64,000 nt of DNA from Fluviicola taffensis DSM 16823. GTDB lineage: Bacteria > Bacteroidota > Bacteroidia > Flavobacteriales_D > Crocinitomicaceae. Location: NCBI RefSeq assembly GCF_000194605.1, contig NC_015321.1:1364001-1428000 (forward strand), read 5' to 3'. The notes beneath the pieces are model-generated. The model was not told where the DNA came from, did not search any database, and saw only the letters and a program-made list of their open reading frames with translations. The position numbers and the translations under genes are program-made. Within the stretch, counting starts at the first letter, position 1. Every line of letters begins with the position of its first letter. Positions 18,443 through 25,116 of this stretch are shown here, in pieces.

Positions 18443-19162
18443 TTATTTAATATAAATTTCTCCTTCATCCACCAACGATTCGCCATTCATGCGCAAGAAA
18501 AGTTGAATCAATGCAACGACATCCTTTTCACAATAAATACGAATGCGATCTAAATTCTGCTCTTCGTAATAAACACGAGCAACATCAGCTCCAGAAATAT
18601 CATCTTTTGGGGTTGGAATTTTAAAAATATGACACAATAAAGCCAAACTTGTATATGCTTTATAATCACCAAATTTCCACAACTCCATAGTATCCAAATG
18701 AAGAATTTCCCATGGTTTCTTACCAGCCAAGTTAAGAATATTCGGCAAAGCAATTCCATTAATTAATAAACGACGACAAATAAATGGTAGGTCAAACTCT
18801 TTGGAATTATGTCCGCACAAAACATGCTTCGGAGTGTTGTAATTGTTTTCTAAAAGTCGAACGAACTGTCTCAATAAGGTTTCCTCGTCATCATGTGCAA
18901 AGGATGTCATTCGAATTGATTTTCCAGTTGCAGATTGATGCACAAATCCAACCGAAATACAAACAATTTTACCAAACTCAGCATAGATACCAGCTTTTTC
19001 ATTGTAAACATCTTCTTTGGTTTTTTCTTCTGTTAAATAGCGGGCATTTTTTGAGTCGAATAATTTCGTGGTTTCTAGTTCCAAATCTGAATAGTTGTAA
19101 ACTTCTGGAACCGTTTCTATATCTAAAAAGAGAATCTTATCCAATTGAGTCAAATCAAGCAT
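18443..19162 (-). CDS. Predicted 3'-5' exonuclease, PolB-like exonuclease family
   Basis: 239 residues from the ATG at 19162. An upstream in-frame ATG at 19201 would add 13 residues without conservation (MIFLHNLNGKRKN), so the inner start is preferred. The fold is DEDD/RNase H-like: ExoI motif FLDIETVPEV near residue 11, ExoII LCGHNSKEFDLPFICRRLL, and a C-terminal ExoIII-type block RIYCEKDVVALIQLFLR. This matches the stand-alone exonuclease family related to the DNA polymerase B proofreading domain. It probably degrades DNA 3' ends in repair, but the substrate is not known from sequence. Its stop codon abuts a repeat element, and upstream lies the 59-bp tandem repeat array. Confidence 0.85.
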   Translation of the reverse strand: MLDLTQLDKILFLDIETVPEVYNYSDLELETTKLFDSKNARYLTEEKTKEDVYNEKAGIYAEFGKIVCISVGFVHQSATGKSIRMTSFAHDDEETLLRQFVRLLENNYNTPKHVLCGHNSKEFDLPFICRRLLINGIALPNILNLAGKKPWEILHLDTMELWKFGDYKAYTSLALLCHIFKIPTPKDDISGADVARVYYEEQNLDRIRIYCEKDVVALIQLFLRMNGESLVDEGEIYIK

Positions 19163-19323
19163 ATTTTTTCGTTTTCCATTTAAGTTATGTAAAAATATCA
19201 ATTCGATTGTTCTCTTTTTTTGATTTTTTTCTGAAACGGCTCATTTTTTGCCCGTAAGGAATAGTATTCCTTTAAAGCTTACGAACTAACCTCAAATTCT
19301 TTTATTCTTTCCATCGCAATGAA
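19163..19323. other. Intergenic leader region between exonuclease gene and tandem array
   Basis: No ORF is visible. It contains T-rich runs and one near-perfect palindrome, AAGGAAT-AGT-ATTCCTT, at 19256-19272, which could be an operator or a hairpin. On the minus strand a TATTTTTA element just upstream of the exonuclease start weakly resembles the -7 consensus. Confidence 0.4.
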
Positions 19324-19980
19324 CTAACGCTTATCCCTCGTCACTGTCGCACTGACGTTTGTTGTGACTCAGTCTTCAAAAGCTAACGCTTATCCCTCGC
19401 CACTGTCGCACTGACGTTTGTTGTGACTCAGTCTTCAAAAGCTAACGCTTATCCCTCGTCACTGTCGCACTGACGTTTGTTGCGCCTCAGTCTTCAAAAG
19501 CTAACGCTTATCCCTCGTCACTGTCGCACTGACGTTTGTTGCGCCTCAGTCTTCAAAAGCTAACGCTTATCCCTCGTCACTGTCGCACTGACGTTTGTTG
19601 TGCCTCAGTCTTCAAAAGCTAACGCTTATCCCTCGTCACTGTCGCACTGACGTTTGTTGCGCCTCAGTCTTCAAAAGCTAACGCTTATCCCTCGTCACTG
19701 TCGCACTGACGTTTGTTGTGCCTCAGTCTTCAAAAGCTAACGCTTATCCCTCGTCACTGTCGCACTGACGTTTGTTGCGCCTCAGTCTTCAAAAGCTAAC
19801 GCTTATCCCTCGTCACTGTCGCACTGACGTTTGTTGTGACTCAGTCTTCAAAAGCTAACGCTTATCCCTCGCCACTGTCGCACTGACGTTTGTTGTGACT
19901 CAGTCTTCAAAAGCTAACGCTTATCCCTCGTCACTGTCGCACTGACGTTTGTTGCGCCTCAGTCTTCAAAAGCTAACGCT
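19324..19980. repeat. 59-bp tandem repeat array (minisatellite), 11 full copies plus a partial
   Basis: Units start at 19324, 19383, 19442 and every 59 bases up to 19914, with a truncated unit from 19973. Each unit begins CTAACGCTTATCCCTCG and ends CAGTCTTCAAAAG. Copies differ only at CGTC/CGCC near base 17 and at TGTGACTC/TGCGCCTC/TGTGCCTC near base 42. Each unit can form a small hairpin, CGTCA-N9-TGACG. Unit junctions form AAAAGC-TAAC-GC, which becomes a perfect AAAAGC-TAAC-GCTTTT stem only at the last partial copy. A period of 59 is not a multiple of 3 and there is no long ORF, so the array is non-coding. There are no unique spacers. Confidence 0.95.
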
Positions 19981-19986
19981 TTTTCT

Positions 19987-19994
19987 TATTTTTG
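19987..19994 (+). promoter_or_regulatory. -7 promoter element of the free-Met-sulfoxide reductase gene
   Basis: TATTTTTG matches the TAnnTTTG consensus and lies 6 bases before the ATG at 20001, implying a leaderless or nearly leaderless transcript. The region where the -33 element should be falls inside the last tandem repeat unit and shows no good TTTG at the usual distance. Confidence 0.45.
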
Positions 19995-20000
19995 TAATTC

Positions 20001-20483
20001 ATGGCAGAAGAATTATTCATAGCACAAACAACCAAAGAGGAGAAATATCAAGTTTTGATTCCGCAGGCCAAAGCACTTTGTGAGGGAGAACCAAACTTGG
20101 TTGCCAATATAGCCAATGTTGCATCCGCTCTAAAAATGACCTTTGATTTTTTCTGGGTTGGATTTTATTTAGTGGAAAAGAATGAGCTTGTTCTGGGGCC
20201 ATTTCAAGGACCAATTGCCTGTACCCGAATTGCATGGGGGAAAGGTGTTTGTGGTAGCGCTTGGAAACAAAATGAAACATTAGTCGTTCCTGACGTAGAT
20301 GCTTTTCCAGGACACATCGCTTGCTCCAGCGAAAGCAAAAGTGAAATTGTTGTTCCAATTCAAAAAAATGGACAGGTCGTAGCTATTCTAGATGTCGACA
20401 GTGCTGTTCTCAATGACTTTGATGAAATTGATTCAAAATACTTAAACGAACTTTGCGAATGGCTCGGTACTCATTGTTTCTAG
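20001..20483 (+). CDS. msrC: Free methionine-(R)-sulfoxide reductase (GAF domain)
   Basis: 160 residues forming a single GAF domain. The catalytic Cys pattern of fRMsr is present: C74 (IACTRIAWG), C84 (GVCGSAW) and C108 (HIACSS). The 10- and 24-residue spacings equal those of the E. coli enzyme (C84/C94/C118). The conserved SESKSEIVVPI block follows. The enzyme reduces free Met-R-sulfoxide in the cytoplasm at the expense of thioredoxin and protects against oxidative stress. Its 3' end overlaps the next gene by 31 bases. A -7 element lies just before the ATG, directly after the 59-bp repeat array. Confidence 0.92.
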   Translation: MAEELFIAQTTKEEKYQVLIPQAKALCEGEPNLVANIANVASALKMTFDFFWVGFYLVEKNELVLGPFQGPIACTRIAWGKGVCGSAWKQNETLVVPDVDAFPGHIACSSESKSEIVVPIQKNGQVVAILDVDSAVLNDFDEIDSKYLNELCEWLGTHCF

Positions 20484-21994
20484 GAACAATTCTTCTCTTA
20501 GCAGGTTGCGCTGAGATTGTTCCCTTAACTGGTGGACCGACTGATACGCGCGCAGCTCTTCCTGTTAGCAATTCTCAAATTCCAGAGCAAGGCGCTCTAC
20601 ATGTCAGCCAAAATGAACTAACGGTTAGATTCGATGAATTCTTTACTTTAAATGATCCAACGAATACTGCGGTCATGAATCCAAATGCGGGAAAATTGGA
20701 AGTAACTTCTAAAAAACGAGATCTTACTATCAAATGGGATGGGACACTTCAACCAAATACGACTTACATCATTCAATTAAATGGAACGATTAAGGATTTG
20801 AATGAAAAAAATGATACCATTCACCAATTCGTATTTTCAACTGGCAATCAAATTGATTCATTGAAAGTTTCAGGAATGATTACAGATGGATTTACCAATA
20901 AACCAGGAAGTTCCTATTCAGTTGGGTTGTATCCTGCAGATTCTGATCCATACAAAAACCCACCCATGTACATTTGCAAGAGTGACGCAAAAGGAGCTTT
21001 TGAATTCAATTATCTGAAACAAGGTAACTTTCAATTATTCGCATATTTGGACGCCAACAAAGACCGACTTCCAACAATTGGAGAAGATATTGCTTATACT
21101 TCCACCTTAGTAACAAGTGCTGATAGTAGTTATGCGCACATTTTATCTTCAAAACCAAAAGTACTTTCCACAAAAATGCAAATCAAAATTGCAAATCCTG
21201 GAGTGGCCACATTATTTGGAAAAGAAATTAAAGAATCTCTTATAAAACTGAATGGAGAATCGATTAATCTCATCAAACAATATTCCATCGATTCCGCATT
21301 GATTGCCTTGCCAATTGTAGAGAATGATATTTACACATTCGTTGTGGAACAAGATACCATTACCAAAATTCTCCCGATTAAGGATCGGAATAAGAATTTT
21401 TCAATCATTAACAAAGTGTACAAAAGCTCCTGGTTATTGGGTGATACCTTGCTCTTTCAAACCAATGAGCGAATCGATAAAATCGATACATCTCTCATCA
21501 TACTGGAAGATAAAACAAAACTAAAAGTTAATTACAATTACCTGTTAGAAGGAAATCTCATTAAACTCATTCCAACTACTGAAATCTCGTTTGATTTAAT
21601 TGTTCAATTTAAATCTGGAGCTTTAAAAGGTATATCCAATCAGAATGACTCTATCAAATTGGAAATCAAAACCTTCCACCCTTCTGATTTATCTAATTTG
21701 AAACTAGGCATCGAAAGTTTGAAAGGAAAATGGATTATTCAACTGATGGAAGGAAACAACCCAATCCGCACTTTTCAGAAATCCGAAACAGATACTGTTG
21801 TTGAATGGAACAATCTAATTCCAGTTGTATATCAGATTCGCTGTATAAGAGATATCAACGGTAATGGAAAATGGGATGCTGGAAATTGGATCGAAAAATC
21901 ACAACCCGAAGAAGTCGTTCGCTTCGACATAAAATCCAAACTTCGTCCCAATTGGGATATTGAAGAGGTTCTTAAACTCGATTTAAATGAGTGA
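20453..21994 (+). CDS. Lipoprotein with bacterial Ig-like (Big_5) domain
   Basis: 513 residues. A lipoprotein signal (MRMARYSLFLGTILLLAGC) with Cys at 19 is followed by AEIVPLTGGPTDTRAALP, a signature of a widespread Bacteroidota family. A Big_5-type Ig domain (about 40-135: LTVRFDEFFTLNDPTN, LQPNTTYIIQLNGTIKDLN) leads to beta-rich sequence. A late motif, RDINGNGKWDAGNWIEKSQPEEV, is carboxypeptidase-regulatory-like. It is predicted to sit in the outer membrane; the function is unknown. The start overlaps msrC by 31 bases (alternative ATG at 20459), and the stop overlaps the next gene by 8 bases, so the three genes form an operon. Confidence 0.82.
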   Translation: MRMARYSLFLGTILLLAGCAEIVPLTGGPTDTRAALPVSNSQIPEQGALHVSQNELTVRFDEFFTLNDPTNTAVMNPNAGKLEVTSKKRDLTIKWDGTLQPNTTYIIQLNGTIKDLNEKNDTIHQFVFSTGNQIDSLKVSGMITDGFTNKPGSSYSVGLYPADSDPYKNPPMYICKSDAKGAFEFNYLKQGNFQLFAYLDANKDRLPTIGEDIAYTSTLVTSADSSYAHILSSKPKVLSTKMQIKIANPGVATLFGKEIKESLIKLNGESINLIKQYSIDSALIALPIVENDIYTFVVEQDTITKILPIKDRNKNFSIINKVYKSSWLLGDTLLFQTNERIDKIDTSLIILEDKTKLKVNYNYLLEGNLIKLIPTTEISFDLIVQFKSGALKGISNQNDSIKLEIKTFHPSDLSNLKLGIESLKGKWIIQLMEGNNPIRTFQKSETDTVVEWNNLIPVVYQIRCIRDINGNGKWDAGNWIEKSQPEEVVRFDIKSKLRPNWDIEEVLKLDLNE

Positions 21995-23156
21995 TTCGGT
22001 TGAAAATGCCTTTCGTAAATGGAGGATTTACCTCGCCTTACTGATAAGCATTTCAATATCTACAGGAATTTTAGTTTATAGTTTTACTCGTTCCGAATTT
22101 CACGAAGTTGAAAAGGGAAAAGGCTCATTTATTTGGAAAGATACCAATCACAACAAGCGCATCGATTACAGCGATTCAAAAGAATTCACAGCATCTTCCA
22201 ACGGGAATTTTGAAGAAAAATCAGCTTGGGAAGTCCTTGCAGATATTTCATGGAATAGCAACACGTTCTTTTGGCTTGCTATGGCGTTATTCGCTATGAT
22301 TGGTAGAGATCTTGGTTATATTCTTCGAATTCGAATACTCACAAAAAAGCAGTTAGGCTGGAAACAAGCTTTTCATGTAATCATGTTATGGGAATTCGCA
22401 TCTGCCTTGGCACCAGGAGTTTTAAGTGGGGCAACTGTGGCAATGTTCATTTTGAATCGCGAAAAAATTGCACTGGGCAGAGCCACTGCAATCGTTATTA
22501 TCACAGCATTTTTAGACAATCTCTTTTACGTTGTTGTCATTCCCATTTTATTCCTAATCATTCCATCTTCCCAATTATTTCCAGCCACAGGAAATGAATC
22601 CATGATGACCGTGTTTTGGATTGGATTCAGCGTCTTTGCTATTTTGTGCCTCGTTCTCTTTTCAAGCATTATTTTATATCCTAAACTGGTTTATCACATA
22701 CTCACTTTCATCACCAGATTCCCTCTTCTGAAACGTTTTCAAGGAGGGTCAAAAAAAGTTGGAACCGATATTAGCGAAACAGCCGTTGAGATGAAAAAAG
22801 AATCTCTTTCATTTTGGTTCAAAGCTTTTGGAGCAACAGTTTTCTCGTGGTCATCCCGTTTTTTAGTCATCAATTTTATTTTGCAAGCCTTTCTTAGTTT
22901 GGGCTTTCTTCAACAAATTCAAATATTTTCCAAGCAATTCGTTTTGTGGATGTTTTTACGCATCTCTCCGACTCCAGGGGGAAGCGGAGTTGCCGAATGG
23001 GCATTTGGTCAATTATTAATCGAATATAGTCCGAGTATCATACTGCTTGGTACCATGGCTGTTTTATGGCGATTGATTTCGTATTTCCCTTATTTAATCG
23101 TTGGATCAATCATTCTTCCACGCTGGTTATCGAAGCATCAGAAAAAGAAAGACTAA
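21987..23156 (+). CDS. Flippase-like (LPG synthase TM region family) integral membrane protein
   Basis: 389 residues. One N-terminal TM segment (about 13-32) precedes a roughly 60-residue extracytoplasmic insert that includes a Ca-binding-like stretch DTNHNKRIDYSDSKEF. About six further TM helices follow. The core carries family blocks (WEFASALAPGVLSGATVAMFI, and SPTPGGSGVAEWAFG near the C-terminus) of the lysylphosphatidylglycerol synthase TM-region/UPF0104 proteins, linked elsewhere to lipid flipping. No aminoacyltransferase domain is attached, so the substrate is open. The start overlaps the upstream lipoprotein gene by 8 bases. Confidence 0.8.
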   Translation: MSDSVENAFRKWRIYLALLISISISTGILVYSFTRSEFHEVEKGKGSFIWKDTNHNKRIDYSDSKEFTASSNGNFEEKSAWEVLADISWNSNTFFWLAMALFAMIGRDLGYILRIRILTKKQLGWKQAFHVIMLWEFASALAPGVLSGATVAMFILNREKIALGRATAIVIITAFLDNLFYVVVIPILFLIIPSSQLFPATGNESMMTVFWIGFSVFAILCLVLFSSIILYPKLVYHILTFITRFPLLKRFQGGSKKVGTDISETAVEMKKESLSFWFKAFGATVFSWSSRFLVINFILQAFLSLGFLQQIQIFSKQFVLWMFLRISPTPGGSGVAEWAFGQLLIEYSPSIILLGTMAVLWRLISYFPYLIVGSIILPRWLSKHQKKKD

Positions 23157-23182
23157 ATCGATTCACAGAGTGAATAAAAGCC

Positions 23183-23212
23183 TTTGTTTTTCAGATAATA
23201 TCGTTATCTTTG
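23183..23212 (+). promoter_or_regulatory. Bacteroidota-type promoter of prs
   Basis: TTTG at 23183-23186 and TATCTTTG at 23205-23212, with 18 bases between, fit the phylum consensus. The predicted leader before the prs ATG at 23235 is about 15-20 bases. Confidence 0.7.
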
Positions 23213-23234
23213 CGCTCTTAAAACGGTAAAAATC

Positions 23235-24170
23235 ATGTCTTACGGTGTAAAAATTTTTGCAGGAAGAGCATCAAAAGTGCTTGCCGAACAAATAGCTACC
23301 AAGTTTGGAGCTACTTTGGGTGATGTAAAAGTTACGGAATTCAGCGATGGTGAATTTCAACCATCTTTTGAAGAAACAGTACGTGGTCAAGACGTATTTA
23401 TCGTTCAATCTACCATGCCTCCAACAGAAAATTTATTCGAGTTGTTGTTGATGGTTGATGCTGCAAGACGTGCTTCGGCTCGTAAAATTATTGCAGTGAT
23501 TCCTTATTTCGGATTTGCTCGTCAGGACCGTAAAGACAAGCCAAGAGTTGCTATTGGAGCGAAATTGATTGCAAATATGTTGATGGCAGCTGGTGTAGAC
23601 CGTGTGATGACGATGGATTTACATGCGGATCAAATTCAAGGTTTCTTTGAAGTTCCGGTAGATCATTTATTTGCTTCTACTTTATTTTTCAATGAAATGA
23701 AGGCTTTGGACAATGGCAACTTAATTATGGCTGCTCCAGATGCAGGTGGTGCAAAACGTGCCAATGCGTATGCGAAGAAATTAGATACTGGTTTAGCAAT
23801 TTGTCACAAAAGCCGTAAGAAAGCAAACGAAGTTGCAGAAATGACTGTCATTGGTGATGTTGAAGGAAAAGACGTCATTTTAGTAGATGATATGTGTGAT
23901 ACAGCAGGTACTTTAACAAAAGCAGCTGAATTATTCATGGAAAAAGGAGCGAAAAGTGTTCGTGCATTCTGTACACATGCTGTTTTATCCGGACCAGCAT
24001 TCGAGCGCATCAACAACTCAAAATTGACGGAGTTAATCGTTACAGATACCATTCCGTTGAAAGAAAAAAGTGACAAGATTCGTGTCATTACGGTAGCAGA
24101 TTTATTCTCAGATGTAATAGATCGATTAATTAAAAACGAATCCATTAGTACGCATTTTATAATCTCATAG
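23235..24170 (+). CDS. prs: Ribose-phosphate pyrophosphokinase
   Basis: 311 residues, the usual length. It makes PRPP from ribose-5-phosphate and ATP for purine, pyrimidine, His, Trp and NAD synthesis in the cytoplasm. Visible signatures are EFSDGEFQPSFEE, FARQDRKDKPR (ATP/flexible loop), MDLHADQIQGFFEVPVDHL, and the PRPP-binding loop DVILVDDMCDTAGTLTKAAE. A consensus promoter precedes it. Its stop codon TAG runs directly into the second copy of a dispersed repeat, which separates it from rplY. Confidence 0.97.
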   Translation: MSYGVKIFAGRASKVLAEQIATKFGATLGDVKVTEFSDGEFQPSFEETVRGQDVFIVQSTMPPTENLFELLLMVDAARRASARKIIAVIPYFGFARQDRKDKPRVAIGAKLIANMLMAAGVDRVMTMDLHADQIQGFFEVPVDHLFASTLFFNEMKALDNGNLIMAAPDAGGAKRANAYAKKLDTGLAICHKSRKKANEVAEMTVIGDVEGKDVILVDDMCDTAGTLTKAAELFMEKGAKSVRAFCTHAVLSGPAFERINNSKLTELIVTDTIPLKEKSDKIRVITVADLFSDVIDRLIKNESISTHFIIS

Positions 24171-24247
24171 AGGAAGCACTGCTTCCAATAAACGGTCCGC
24201 CGTGGTGGACGATAAATAATCCACGGAAAATAAATTAAATAAATAAC
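24171..24247 (-). repeat. Dispersed intergenic repeat, copy 2 (inverted relative to 18304-18442)
   Basis: It starts directly after the prs stop codon with AGGAAGCACTGCTTCC, a perfect 6-bp stem with a 3-base loop. Then come an imperfect GTCC-type hairpin (GTCCGCCGTGGTGGAC) and CCGTGG/CCACGG arms about 15 bases apart. Read on the minus strand it shares GTGGATTATTTATCG and GGAAGCAGTGCTTCCTC with copy 1, but has one unit instead of four. It fills nearly all of the prs-rplY spacer. Confidence 0.75.
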
Positions 24248-24251
24248 AAAT

Positions 24252-24836
24252 ATGAAAGTAGCACAATTGAGCGGTTCGCCACGCGCGAACGTAGGGAAGA
24301 AGGATGCTAAAGCTTTGAGAGATGCAGGCTTAGTTCCATGCGTTCTTTACGGACAAGGAACACAGACACATTTCTCTCTTCCAGACATCAAAGTTGAAAA
24401 ATTAATTTTCAATCCAGATGTATTTAAAATCGAATTGGACATCGACGGTAAAAAATCGAATGCAATTATCCAAGAGATTCAACAAAATCCTATTACGGAT
24501 AAAGTGGTTCACATTGACTTCTTAGAATTAGATGCTAAGAAACCAGTTAAAGTGGCATTGCCAGTTCGTTTGACAGGAGCTTCTCGTGGTGTATTAGCGG
24601 GAGGTCGTTTGATGCAAGTTTTCCGTCGTTTACGTGTAGTTGGTCTTCCAGCAGATTTGCCAGAGGCTATCGTAATTGACATTACAAAATTACGTATCGG
24701 TCAATCTGTTCGTGTGAAAGATTTGGAAAATGATGGTTTAACTATCTCTGAAGCTAAAAACGCAGTTGTAGTATCTGTTAAAATGGCTCGTGGAGCATCT
24801 AAAGCTGCAGAAGCTGATGATGAAGACGAAGAATAA
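24252..24836 (+). CDS. rplY: 50S ribosomal protein L25/CTC family
   Basis: 194 residues. The N-terminal L25 domain (about 1-90: SGSPRANVGKKDAKALRDAG, VPCVLYGQG) binds 5S rRNA. The C-terminal CTC-type beta domain (about 95-180: PVRLTGASRGVLAGG) and an acidic tail (EADDEDEE) make it the long two-domain form. It lies 81 bases after prs, the common order in this phylum, with a repeat element in the spacer. A terminator follows. Confidence 0.95.
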   Translation: MKVAQLSGSPRANVGKKDAKALRDAGLVPCVLYGQGTQTHFSLPDIKVEKLIFNPDVFKIELDIDGKKSNAIIQEIQQNPITDKVVHIDFLELDAKKPVKVALPVRLTGASRGVLAGGRLMQVFRRLRVVGLPADLPEAIVIDITKLRIGQSVRVKDLENDGLTISEAKNAVVVSVKMARGASKAAEADDEDEE

Positions 24837-24856
24837 GATTCTATTTGAACTTTAAA

Positions 24857-24896
24857 AAAAACCTGATTTCGTATATACAAAATCAGGTTTTTTTAT
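24857..24896 (+). terminator. Terminator after rplY
   Basis: AACCTGATTT (24860-24869) pairs with AAATCAGGTT (24880-24889) around a 10-base loop, followed by a T-tract to 24894. A-rich sequence to the left makes it potentially bidirectional. Confidence 0.85.
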
Positions 24897-24916
24897 GCTC
24901 TTTCATTCTACACCAT

Positions 24917-24950
24917 AAAAAAGCCATCTTAACTTTGACGCGAAGATGGC
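24917..24950 (-). terminator. Minus-strand terminator downstream of the peptidoglycan hydrolase gene
   Basis: GCCATCTT (24923-24930) pairs with AAGATGGC (24943-24950). On the minus strand the hairpin is followed by TTTTTT (24917-24922). It lies about 165 bases past the hydrolase stop, so the intervening segment is probably transcribed. Confidence 0.7.
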
Positions 24951-25013
24951 ATAACTAACTATTAGATTTAGGCGTAGGTTCTAATTTCTTTACCTACTAA
25001 GGATGAAGCAAAG

Positions 25014-25112
25014 TTACTTAGCAACTTTGGTTTTCACCTGCCCTTCTTTCTCTAAAGCAGTTTTCAGTTTTTTAACCGTCAATTTTGAACAAAACACCTC
25101 ATAGAAACCTGC
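25014..25112 (-). pseudogene. Possible remnant of a small basic protein
   Basis: On the minus strand an open stretch ends in FYEVFCSKLTVKKLK and then TALEKEGQVKTKVAK before a TAA at 25014-25016. The composition looks protein-like (Lys-rich amphipathic helix), but there is no ATG. A GTG would give only 27 residues, and an in-frame stop lies inside the hydrolase 3' end. It sits between that gene and its apparent terminator. It could be a gene remnant or chance. Confidence 0.25.
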
Positions 25113-25116
25113 AGAA

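Noticed and set aside
19324-19980. CRISPR array
   Set aside because: The period is a constant 59 bp and the whole unit repeats; there are no unique spacers, no cas genes nearby, and only two variable positions.
18304-24247. Composite transposon flanked by inverted repeats
   Set aside because: The repeats are inverted, but the enclosed genes are housekeeping and no transposase is present, so a mobile unit is not supported.
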